Origin: an uncultured Lachnospiraceae bacterium
GTDB lineage: Bacteria > Bacillota > Clostridia > Lachnospirales > Lachnospiraceae
Assembly: GCA_934370915.1 (NCBI GenBank)
Contig: CAKRNI010000181.1
Location: forward strand, 1-5,386
Reading direction: 5' to 3'
DNA length: 5,386 bases
The position numbers and the translations under genes are program-made. Under the pieces are notes generated by a model, which saw only the letters and a program-made list of their open reading frames with translations, made no database searches and was not told where the DNA came from. Shown piece by piece: positions 1 through 4,815 of the stretch (position 1 is its first letter; each line of letters opens with the position of its first letter).

Positions 1-80
1 AAATTCGTTCCCTTTTCACTTCCGGTAAATGTTGTCTTCTTTAAATATGGAATGGAGATCATTCCTGTCAGATCGATCAT
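1..80 (-). CDS. 5' end of an unidentified divergent gene (runs off left edge)
   Basis: Reading the minus strand from position 80, an ATG opens 26 codons without a stop up to the window edge. AGAGG at 86-90 lies 5 nt upstream of it, a reasonable ribosome binding site. The peptide begins MIDLTGMISIPYL and continues with KKTTFTGSEKGTNF. The Lys-Lys followed by F-T-G-S-x-K-G reminds me of the N-terminus of small uncharacterised clostridial proteins, but I cannot name the family from so little sequence. The gene diverges from the phosphoesterase at 202, so the 81-201 gap should hold control sites for both. The fragment is too short for codon statistics; the evidence is the start signal, the open frame and the protein-like composition. 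Confidence 0.55.
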   Translation of the reverse strand, partial: MIDLTGMISIPYLKKTTFTGSEKGTN

Positions 81-104
81 AACAACCTCTTTTCTTCTTT
101 TCCA

Positions 105-133
105 TTGCAAATTGTTAAAGTGTTCGCTATACT
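105..133 (+). promoter_or_regulatory. Sigma-A-type promoter for the phosphoesterase gene
   Basis: TTGCAA (105-110), a 17-nt spacer and TATACT (128-133) make a good vegetative promoter, predicting transcription from about position 140. This places the ATG at 52 upstream of the transcript and supports translation from 202. The -35 box lies about 25 bp from the start codon of the divergent gene. Confidence 0.6.
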
Positions 134-151
134 TACACCATAAACCACCGT

Positions 152-178
152 ACAGGAATCATTATACACCATTCCTGT
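152..178. promoter_or_regulatory. Inverted repeat, candidate operator in the divergent region
   Basis: ACAGGAAT (152-159) and ATTCCTGT (171-178) are perfect 8-bp inverted arms separated by 11 bp. The spacer contains ATTATA (161-166), which reads TATAAT on the minus strand and could be the -10 box of the divergent gene, although no convincing -35 box accompanies it. The right arm belongs to the 10-mer CATTCCTGTC (170-179), which recurs exactly at 60-69. In the plus-strand transcript the dyad would form a hairpin in the 5' leader just upstream of the ribosome binding site. An operator and an RNA structure are both possible; neither is proven. Confidence 0.35.
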
Positions 179-201
179 CCATGAAACATCAGGAGTATCT
201 C

Positions 202-1416
202 ATGTTAGCTGTATTTTTATCTCCGGTCTACCTGTTATTTCAGGCATACATTCTTTTATGGCTCTACGCCTGGGCAGATTCCTGCTCCCCGGCGTTTCAT
301 TCACTGTTTTTCAGGATCCCTGTCACAGTCCTCTATCTATTTTTTGCCGTCAGCCCGCTGACCGGATTTCTGATCACAAAAGAACCGCTTCACCATTTTC
401 TCCGGGTGATCAGCAATTACTGGCTCGGCACTCTGGAATATATCCTGCTTTTTATCATCACCTTCGACGTGATCCGCCGTGTCACCGGCCATTCCTTCTT
501 TATGAAATACCGGTACCCGGCCATGCTGCATACCATGCCGAAAAATCTCGTGATCTTTGGCGGCTTTGCCATTGGCCTGATCCTTATGGTCAGCATTTAC
601 GGTGTCCTGCATGCAAGACGGGTCTATGTGCGGCAGGACCCGGTCGTCATCGAAAAAAGTTCCTCTCTTCCGGAACTTAAGATCGCCCTGATCGCGGATC
701 TTCACCTTGGATACAACTCCACGAAGTCCCACGTAAGAAGGATCGTAGACACCATTAATTCCCAAAATGTCGATCTCGTAATCATTGCCGGAGATCTCTT
801 CGACAATGATTACGACGCGATCAAAGATCCGGATGAGGTGGCTGACATTCTATCCGGTATCAAAAGCCGGTACGGCACATACGCCTGCTGGGGCAACCAT
901 GACGTAAGCGAGAAGATCCTCGCCGGATTCACATTTCCACAGAAGGAAACAATCGTCCGGGACGGGCGGTTTACGGAATTTCTGCACCACGCCGGTATCA
1001 CGATGCTGGAGGACGAGACCGTCTGCATTGATAATGCCTTCTATCTTGTCGGCCGCCGGGATAAGGATATGGCAAAAAAAGAACAGCTCCCGCGGAAAAC
1101 CTTTGCTGAGATCACCGAACCTCTCGATCCCTCACTTCCCATCATCGTCATGGATCACCAGCCGGGAGAACTGTCCGAAGCCTCCGATGCCGGTGTCGAT
1201 CTGGACCTCTCCGGACACACCCATGACGGTCAGATGTTTCCGGCAAACCTTGTGATCCATTTTCTCTGGGAAAACGCCTGCGGAGTCCTGAAAAAGGGTT
1301 CCATGACATCTATTGTCACCTCCGGTGCCGGTGTCTGGGGACCGGCGATGCGGGTCGGTACTGACAATGAAGTCGTGATCGCAAATGTGTCGTTTGATCC
1401 ATCCGCAGGCCAGTAA
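202..1416 (+). CDS. Membrane-anchored calcineurin-like metallophosphoesterase (YkuE/YaeI type)
   Basis: Predicted dinuclear-metal phosphoesterase tethered to the membrane; the substrate cannot be read from sequence. The frame is open from 52, but AGGAG at 191-195 sits 6 nt before the ATG at 202 and the promoter lies at 105-133, so I start at 202 (404 aa). The N-terminal third has about four hydrophobic segments (residues 1-24, 35-58, 73-92, 115-137). The catalytic domain follows with the family motifs in order: ADLHLG (165-170; D166, H168), GDLFD (197-201), GNHD (231-234), a histidine in MDHQPGE (H319) and GHTHDGQ (338-344). All expected metal ligands are present, so it should be active. YkuE/YaeI relatives act on phospholipid-type substrates at the membrane, but assigning that here is inference. 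The charge pattern does not settle the side of the membrane. The amidohydrolase follows after 46 bp with no clear promoter between, suggesting an operon. Confidence 0.9.
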   Translation: MLAVFLSPVYLLFQAYILLWLYAWADSCSPAFHSLFFRIPVTVLYLFFAVSPLTGFLITKEPLHHFLRVISNYWLGTLEYILLFIITFDVIRRVTGHSFFMKYRYPAMLHTMPKNLVIFGGFAIGLILMVSIYGVLHARRVYVRQDPVVIEKSSSLPELKIALIADLHLGYNSTKSHVRRIVDTINSQNVDLVIIAGDLFDNDYDAIKDPDEVADILSGIKSRYGTYACWGNHDVSEKILAGFTFPQKETIVRDGRFTEFLHHAGITMLEDETVCIDNAFYLVGRRDKDMAKKEQLPRKTFAEITEPLDPSLPIIVMDHQPGELSEASDAGVDLDLSGHTHDGQMFPANLVIHFLWENACGVLKKGSMTSIVTSGAGVWGPAMRVGTDNEVVIANVSFDPSAGQ

Positions 1417-1462
1417 GCTGTCATTCCTATAAATAGTATAAACGCAAAAACGGAGGTCATAT

Positions 1463-2638
1463 ATGAAAGAATTTGTCAAGTCCATCACAAGCTCCTATGA
1501 AAAAGAACTGATTGAAATACGCCGTTACCTGCACCGCCACCCGGAGCTTTCCTTTCAGGAGACAGACACTGCCGATTACATCCGCAGCACCCTGAATTCT
1601 CTGGGCATCCCGCTGATGGAAGGGATCTCCGGAACCAGCACGGTTGCTGTCATAAAAGGCGAAAAACCCAGTCCATGCATCGCGTTCCGCGCGGACATCG
1701 ATGCGCTTCCGGTGGAGGAAGAAAATGATCTCCCGTTTAAGTCCGAGGTTCCCGGTGTTATGCATGCCTGTGGACACGATATCCACACCGCAGTCCTTTT
1801 AACCTTCGCGAAGGTCCTCACAGCCCATCCTGAGCTCGTCCGCGGAACTGTGAAGCTGATCTTTCAGGCGGCCGAGGAAAAGCTCCCGGGAGGTGCTAAG
1901 GCGCTCTGCGAGGAAGGTGTCATGAAGGATGTCGATCTCGTCTATGGTTTCCACTGCGCTTCCGCGTTTCCGCTCGGCACCATCGCCGTAACTCCCCGGG
2001 CGTATTCCGCAGCGATCGGTATTTATGAAGTGAAGATCCATGGAAAGGGCGGTCATGGCGGTTATCCGCAGAATGCCCTGAACCCGGTCCCCGTGGCCTG
2101 CATGGTCGGATCTGCTTTAAACCAGATCCTGGCAGAGAAAAAGAATCCGCTGGAAGGTGGTGTTCTTACGGTTTCCTATATCAATGGCGGCCAGTATCCG
2201 AATATCATCACGGACACCGTGACTCTCGGCGGCAATGTCCGCACTTTAAATAATGACCTGATCGATAAGGTCTTTGATTCTATCCACTCCATCAGCAGGG
2301 GGATCTGCGCCGGATTCGGCCTCACCTGCGATGTGACCACGACTCTGGGCTATCCGGCAGCCATCAACGTGCCGGAGGAGATCGAAACGGTCCGCAGCGT
2401 CACAAGAGACCTCGGATATACCGTCTACGAGCGCCCGGATGCCCTTGGCGGCGAGGATTTTGCATACTATCTTCTTGAGAAGCCGGGTGCCTACTTCCAG
2501 ATCGGAATGGCAGATCCCGAACGTCCGATTACCTCTTCCCCACACCATAACTGCCATTTCCAGTTAGATGAGCGCGGAATTTCAGAGGCACTTGAGATGG
2601 AACTTGGACTGTACCTGCGCGTGACAGGGCAGATGTAA
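1463..2638 (+). CDS. M20D-family amidohydrolase / metallopeptidase
   Basis: Cytoplasmic metal-dependent hydrolase of the M20 family, subgroup D (relatives include N-acyl-amino-acid amidohydrolases, hippurate hydrolase, AbgB and N-acetyldiaminopimelate deacetylase). It should cleave an amide bond between an acyl group and an amino acid or similar molecule. GGAGG (1452-1456) lies 6 nt before the ATG. The 391-aa length is typical. Motifs in order: YLHRHPELSFQE (22-33); RADIDALP (76-83); HACGHD (101-106) with metal ligands C103 and H105; the EE pair at 138-139; H164 in YGFHC; the dimerisation-domain segment GKGGHGG (194-200); GGEDFAYY (329-336) and the late histidines at 361-362. There is no signal peptide, and all active-site residues are present. 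The exact substrate is not assignable. It is probably cotranscribed with the phosphoesterase upstream and ends at the terminator 2651-2707. Confidence 0.93.
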   Translation: MKEFVKSITSSYEKELIEIRRYLHRHPELSFQETDTADYIRSTLNSLGIPLMEGISGTSTVAVIKGEKPSPCIAFRADIDALPVEEENDLPFKSEVPGVMHACGHDIHTAVLLTFAKVLTAHPELVRGTVKLIFQAAEEKLPGGAKALCEEGVMKDVDLVYGFHCASAFPLGTIAVTPRAYSAAIGIYEVKIHGKGGHGGYPQNALNPVPVACMVGSALNQILAEKKNPLEGGVLTVSYINGGQYPNIITDTVTLGGNVRTLNNDLIDKVFDSIHSISRGICAGFGLTCDVTTTLGYPAAINVPEEIETVRSVTRDLGYTVYERPDALGGEDFAYYLLEKPGAYFQIGMADPERPITSSPHHNCHFQLDERGISEALEMELGLYLRVTGQM

Positions 2639-2650
2639 CCGTATAGTAAA

Positions 2651-2707
2651 AGCGGCTGTCATATCGGCAAAGTTTTGCCGGACAGCCGCTCTTTTTCGCT
2701 CTTTTTT
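2651..2707. terminator. Bidirectional intrinsic terminator between convergent genes
   Basis: AGCGGCTGTC (2651-2660) pairs with GACAGCCGCT (2681-2690). An inner stem CGGCAA/TTGCCG (2665-2670, 2675-2680) closes a 4-nt loop, leaving a 4-nt bulge (ATAT) on the 5' side. T-rich runs follow on the plus strand (2691-2707), so the amidohydrolase unit should stop here. In the other direction the stem is followed by TTTTACTA, a weaker tract that can serve the P1 peptidase gene. The plus-side T tract overlaps the peptidase stop codon. Confidence 0.85.
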
Positions 2708-3674
2708 ATAAATCCTTCGCTCCAACAAGTCCGTAGGCCGACTCCGCGCTCCTCACAGCCCTCAGGATCGCTTCCGCCATAACCTGGGCACCGAGGGTTC
2801 CGACCATATCCTGATCTGCCTTCACATCGCCCACAGACAGCGCGTAGATGCTGTCTCCGTCGGAAGATGTATGAACAGGGCGGATCGCCCGCGCATAGCC
2901 GTCGTGAGCCATCCCGGCGATCTTGCAGAGGCTGCTCTTCGGGAATGCCGCGTTCGTGATCACCGCACCGATGGTTGTATTCTCTGTCGCGCCGGTGAAC
3001 TTGTTCTTAATCACTTCATAGCTCTTATAAACGGCTTCTTCTGTGTCCGCAAATGTCTTCCTGTCCGCATTTAAAAGACCGGCCACCTTCTTTCCGTCCT
3101 TCCAGTCATAGATATCGCCTCTCGCATTCACTGCAACGACCGCACCGACCTTCAAATCCCCGATCTGCACCGCATAGCTTCCGATTCCGCCCTTCATGCA
3201 GAGGGCTTTGTCTCCCAGCTTTCCGACGGACGCGCCTGTTCCAGCTCCGAAGTTCCCATCCTGATAATTATTCTTCTCCGCGCCCTCACACGCCGCATAT
3301 CCCATGGCCTTATCCGGTCTCGTCTTAAAATCCCCGACCATAAGATCAAACAGGCAGGACTCGCAGACAAGCGGTACCTTCGTGATTCCCACATCAAAGC
3401 CGATCCCGCGTTCTTCCAGATACTCCATAACGCCGCCTGCCGCGTCCAGACCAAACGCACTGCCGCCGCTGAGTAAAACTGCCTGGATCACGTCAGCCGC
3501 CGCCATAGGCTTTAAGAGCTCCGATTCCCTGGATGCCGGACCGCCCCCGCGGACGTCCAGCCCGGCTGCCGCTCCCCGCTCACAGATAATAACCGTACAC
3601 CCGGTCCCCGCTTCCTTATCCTCCGCGCTGCCAATCCTGATATTTTCGATCTCTGTGATTTTGATCTCTTTCAT
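2706..3674 (-). CDS. P1/S58-family N-terminal nucleophile peptidase (DmpA/NylC-like aminopeptidase)
   Basis: Predicted self-processing hydrolase of the DmpA superfamily, whose characterised members act as L-aminopeptidase/D-amidase/esterases, beta-aminopeptidases or nylon-oligomer hydrolases (NylC). Proteins of this family are made as one chain, which cuts itself so that the new N-terminal Ser or Thr becomes the nucleophile. Visible blocks: LLSGGSAFGLDAAGG (67-81), FGAGTGASVGK (142-152), ENTTIGAVITNAA (231-243) and MAHDGYARAIRPVHT (255-269) followed by DGD. Asn232-Thr233 matches the NylC-type cleavage site, predicting subunits of 232 and 90 residues. The length of 322 aa is normal and there is no signal peptide. 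GGGAG-like site GGGAG (3683-3687) lies 8 nt upstream of the ATG. A 24-codon ORF ends 2 bp before this start, so translation may be coupled. The natural substrate is unknown. Confidence 0.9.
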   Translation of the reverse strand: MKEIKITEIENIRIGSAEDKEAGTGCTVIICERGAAAGLDVRGGGPASRESELLKPMAAADVIQAVLLSGGSAFGLDAAGGVMEYLEERGIGFDVGITKVPLVCESCLFDLMVGDFKTRPDKAMGYAACEGAEKNNYQDGNFGAGTGASVGKLGDKALCMKGGIGSYAVQIGDLKVGAVVAVNARGDIYDWKDGKKVAGLLNADRKTFADTEEAVYKSYEVIKNKFTGATENTTIGAVITNAAFPKSSLCKIAGMAHDGYARAIRPVHTSSDGDSIYALSVGDVKADQDMVGTLGAQVMAEAILRAVRSAESAYGLVGAKDL

Positions 3675-3676
3675 CC

Positions 3677-3751
3677 TTACATCTCCCTTTTATTACCTGT
3701 GATTCCGAAACAGGATTCCCTAAATGCAGATCCTGCTGGTAAGTTTTTCAT
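3677..3751 (-). CDS. Possible 24-aa leader/small ORF in front of the P1 peptidase
   Basis: On the minus strand, AGGAG (3758-3762) sits 6 nt before an ATG at 3751, which opens 24 codons and stops at TAA (3677-3679), two bases before the peptidase ATG. The peptide starts MKNLPAGSAFRE and then reads SCFGITGNKREM; it has one Cys and a basic C-terminus, with no hydrophobic stretch and no signal sequence. The ribosome binding site of the peptidase lies inside this ORF, an arrangement typical of translational coupling or of a regulatory leader peptide. I do not recognise the peptide. No run of a single amino-acid codon is present, so a classical amino-acid attenuator is not supported. It may be a real small protein, a leader peptide, or chance; the start signal and exact spacing argue against chance. 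Confidence 0.45.
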   Translation of the reverse strand: MKNLPAGSAFRESCFGITGNKREM

Positions 3752-3763
3752 ACACTTCTCCTG

Positions 3764-3804
3764 TCTATATAATATATCATAATTTATAAGTTAAATAAAA
3801 TTAA
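3764..3804 (-). promoter_or_regulatory. AT-rich probable promoter region of the small ORF/peptidase unit
   Basis: Just upstream of the AGGAG site the DNA is almost pure A/T. Several overlapping -10-like hexamers are present on the minus strand: TATTAT (3769-3774), TATGAT (3776-3781) and TATAAA (3783-3788). None has a convincing TTGACA-like box at 16-18 nt, so the exact promoter cannot be picked. The unit needs a start point here because the tRNA upstream has its own terminator. Confidence 0.3.
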
Positions 3805-3830
3805 AACCAGAAAAATCGGAAACATATAAT

Positions 3831-3855
3831 GAACTGATGATTTTGAACTGATGAT
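3831..3855. repeat. Short direct repeat, two copies of an 11-mer
   Basis: GAACTGATGAT occurs at 3831-3841 and 3845-3855, 14 bp apart start to start. ACTGAT of the second copy (3847-3852) is also the inverse of ATCAGT at 3876-3881, giving a weak dyad. The repeat lies between the tRNA terminator and the peptidase upstream region. It could be a tandem protein-binding site or slippage debris. Apart from this the stretch 3789-3886 shows no gene. Confidence 0.4.
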
Positions 3856-3886
3856 ATGATTATTGGATATTAGATATCAGTGCAAC

Positions 3887-3931
3887 AAAAAACACCGTCC
3901 CGGCGGCTTATCATCCGCTAAAACAGTGCTT
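3887..3931 (-). terminator. Terminator of the tRNA-Lys transcript
   Basis: Downstream of the tRNA on the minus strand, CACTG pairs with CGGTG (3924-3928 with 3893-3897, one G-U pair) and flanking A/U pairs lengthen the stem. An inner GCGG/CCGC stem lies in the loop. Six Ts (3887-3892) follow directly. The G-U pair becomes an A-C mismatch on the plus strand, so the element is directed to the minus strand. Confidence 0.7.
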
Positions 3932-3938
3932 TTCTTCG

Positions 3939-4011
3939 TGCACCTTCAGGGATTCGAACCCTGGACAAATAGATTAAGAGTCTACTGCTCTACCAGCTGA
4001 GCTAAAGGTGC
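3939..4011 (-). tRNA. tRNA-Lys (anticodon CUU)
   Basis: The 73-nt minus-strand sequence folds as a full cloverleaf. The acceptor stem GCACCTT/AAGGTGC is fully paired, with discriminator A (3939). The D arm is GCTC-AGCTGGTA-GAGC, and the anticodon stem GTAGA/TCTAT (first pair G-U) carries the loop CTCTTAA. The T arm is CAGGG-TTCGAAT-CCCTG. The loop gives anticodon CUU, which reads the Lys codon AAG. The bases after the discriminator are CGA, so CCA is not encoded and must be added after transcription. It stands alone, with its own promoter (4064-4092) and terminator (3887-3931), rather than in a tRNA cluster. Confidence 0.96.
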
Positions 4012-4063
4012 TTGGTTTGTTGTTTTTCTTTGTTTTGTTTGCCTCATCCGTGGCACGTTTTGT

Positions 4064-4092
4064 ATTATAGGATAAACCAGTAAAAAAGTCAA
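4064..4092 (-). promoter_or_regulatory. Strong sigma-A promoter of tRNA-Lys
   Basis: On the minus strand TTGACT (4087-4092), a 17-nt spacer and a perfect TATAAT (4064-4069) predict a start near 4057, about 45 nt before the mature tRNA. The leader needs 5' processing. Directly upstream of the -35 box lie minus-strand A-tracts (complement T-runs at 4096-4102, 4107-4113, 4115-4122 and 4124-4128), resembling an UP element as expected for a stable-RNA promoter. The A-tract stretch contains no gene. Confidence 0.85.
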
Positions 4093-4155
4093 CACTTTTT
4101 TTGAAATTTTTTTATTTTTTTTGTTTTTCAAAAAGCAGCTACAAATAGAACTATT

Positions 4156-4190
4156 AAAAAGCCAGCAAACATGCGGGTTTGCCGGCTTTT
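4156..4190 (-). terminator. Intrinsic terminator of the thioredoxin gene
   Basis: On the minus strand GCCGGCAAAC pairs with GTTTGCTGGC (10 bp, one G-U) around the loop CCGCAT. The stem is preceded by AAAA and followed by TTTTT. It starts about 12 nt beyond the thioredoxin stop codon and separates thioredoxin from the tRNA promoter. Confidence 0.88.
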
Positions 4191-4202
4191 CCATTATATT
4201 TC

Positions 4203-4520
4203 CTACAGCATTTCCTTGATCGCATTTTCCAGAACTTCTTTATCCTGAAGTCCAACGCTCTTGGAAAAAACTTCTCCGTTCTTAAAAAGAATGATCGTCG
4301 GGATGGACATAACTCCGTAGCGGGCAGCAATATCACTGTTCTCGTCTACGTCGAGTTTGCCGATCTTTACTTTCCCGTCATATTCCTCAGCGAGCTCTTC
4401 GATCACCGGAGCCATCATACGGCACGGGCCGCACCATGTCGCAAAGAAATCCACAACTACCGGGATATCTGAGCCCATAACATCAGCATCAAAATTTGCG
4501 CTTGTAAATACTGCTTCCAT
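4203..4520 (-). CDS. trxA: Thioredoxin
   Basis: Small cytoplasmic disulfide oxidoreductase that reduces protein disulfides and is itself recharged by thioredoxin reductase. The reading frame extends to an ATG at 4553, but AAGGAG (4529-4534) lies 8 nt before the ATG at 4520. That start gives 105 aa, the normal thioredoxin length, beginning MEAVFTSANF. The active site WCGPC is at residues 29-33, with redox cysteines C30 and C33. The buried acid D24 precedes it, and the cis-proline is P74 in the SIPT motif. The C-terminal part (FKNGE, then a final helix) is standard. No reductase gene is in the window. Upstream on the same strand lie a possible 45-aa ORF and trmB; a candidate promoter at 4787-4815 could drive the small ORF and thioredoxin together. 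Confidence 0.96.
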   Translation of the reverse strand: MEAVFTSANFDADVMGSDIPVVVDFFATWCGPCRMMAPVIEELAEEYDGKVKIGKLDVDENSDIAARYGVMSIPTIILFKNGEVFSKSVGLQDKEVLENAIKEML

Positions 4521-4579
4521 ATTATTTTCTCCTTCCATAATATCCTGCTGCATTCAAAGCTTTTCCGCCGCATTCGCTT

Positions 4580-4593
4580 ACCGCTCCGGCGGT
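4580..4593 (-). other. GC-rich hairpin upstream of thioredoxin
   Basis: ACCGC-CGGA-GCGGT on the minus strand forms a compact 5-bp stem with a 4-nt loop in the 96-nt leader between the small ORF stop and the thioredoxin start. An alternative pairing uses nearby CCGCC and GGCGG. No T-run follows, so it is not a terminator. It could be an mRNA stabilising or processing element, or incidental. Confidence 0.25.
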
Positions 4594-4616
4594 CACAGAA
4601 AGCCTCTCTGCCGCGC

Positions 4617-4754
4617 TTATTTTTTCTTCCTGCCGCAGACTACATCATTTGCCTCGTCAAAACATTTCCTGATCCGGATAATTTTCCGATTCAGTTCCGT
4701 CTTGTCGCAGGTTGCCTGTGAGAGCCACCGCTTTACACATGCCCACATACTCAT
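4617..4754 (-). CDS. Possible 45-aa basic, Cys-containing small protein
   Basis: A minus-strand ORF from ATG at 4754 (or the ATG two codons later, at 4748) runs to TAA at 4617-4619. The peptide begins MSMWACVKRWLSQATC and ends with RIRKCFDEANDVVCGRKKK. It has four cysteines (C6, C16, C31, C40), is strongly basic, and has no hydrophobic segment. The start signal is weak: only AAAGG about 10 nt upstream, with no GGAGG. It lies 47 nt after trmB, downstream of a perfect TATAAT, and is followed by thioredoxin on the same strand. I do not recognise a family. The Cys spacing is not a clear zinc-ribbon pattern (no CxxC pair). The ORF fills a gap of almost 300 bases, which mildly supports it; chance remains a serious alternative. 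Confidence 0.35.
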   Translation of the reverse strand: MSMWACVKRWLSQATCDKTELNRKIIRIRKCFDEANDVVCGRKKK

Positions 4755-4786
4755 CCGGCACACGGCCTTTCCGTCATTTCATGTCT

Positions 4787-4815
4787 ATTATATGCAGATA
4801 TTTATGACTTATCAC
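4787..4815 (-). promoter_or_regulatory. Candidate promoter overlapping the end of trmB
   Basis: Minus-strand TATAAT (4787-4792) is preceded at 17 nt by GTGATA (4810-4815, four of six matches to TTGACA). Predicted start is near 4780, about 26 nt before the small ORF. It would give the small ORF and thioredoxin a transcript independent of trmB. The -10 is perfect, the -35 moderate. Confidence 0.5.

Noticed and set aside
52..201. N-terminal 50-codon extension of the phosphoesterase from ATG at 52
   Set aside because: There is no ribosome binding site at 52, the promoter lies downstream of it (105-133), the stretch is the divergent control region plus a minus-strand gene start, and AGGAG at 191-195 serves the ATG at 202.
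337..765. 142-codon minus-strand ORF opposite the phosphoesterase
   Set aside because: It overlaps the membrane and first catalytic segments of a well-supported gene and has no independent start signal or recognisable domain.
1419..1442. Promoter in the 46-bp gap before the amidohydrolase
   Set aside because: TATAAA-like hexamers occur at 1428-1433 and 1437-1442, but no -35 box lies at 16-18 nt from either; read-through from the phosphoesterase is simpler.
3304..3702. 132-codon plus-strand ORF opposite the P1 peptidase
   Set aside because: It is antisense to a gene with clear family motifs; the Ser/Pro-rich translation is typical of a complementary frame.
3677..3751. Amino-acid attenuator or AgrD-type signal peptide
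   Set aside because: There is no run of one amino-acid codon, no terminator hairpin, no hydrophobic or amphipathic N-terminus, and no AgrB-like partner in the window.
4096..4135. T-rich stretch as a plus-strand terminator
   Set aside because: No plus-strand stem precedes it and no plus-strand gene ends nearby; it is better read as A-tracts upstream of the minus-strand tRNA promoter.
4521..4553. Eleven-codon extension of thioredoxin to ATG at 4553
   Set aside because: It contains the AAGGAG site for the 4520 start, and thioredoxins normally have about 105 residues beginning just before the first strand.
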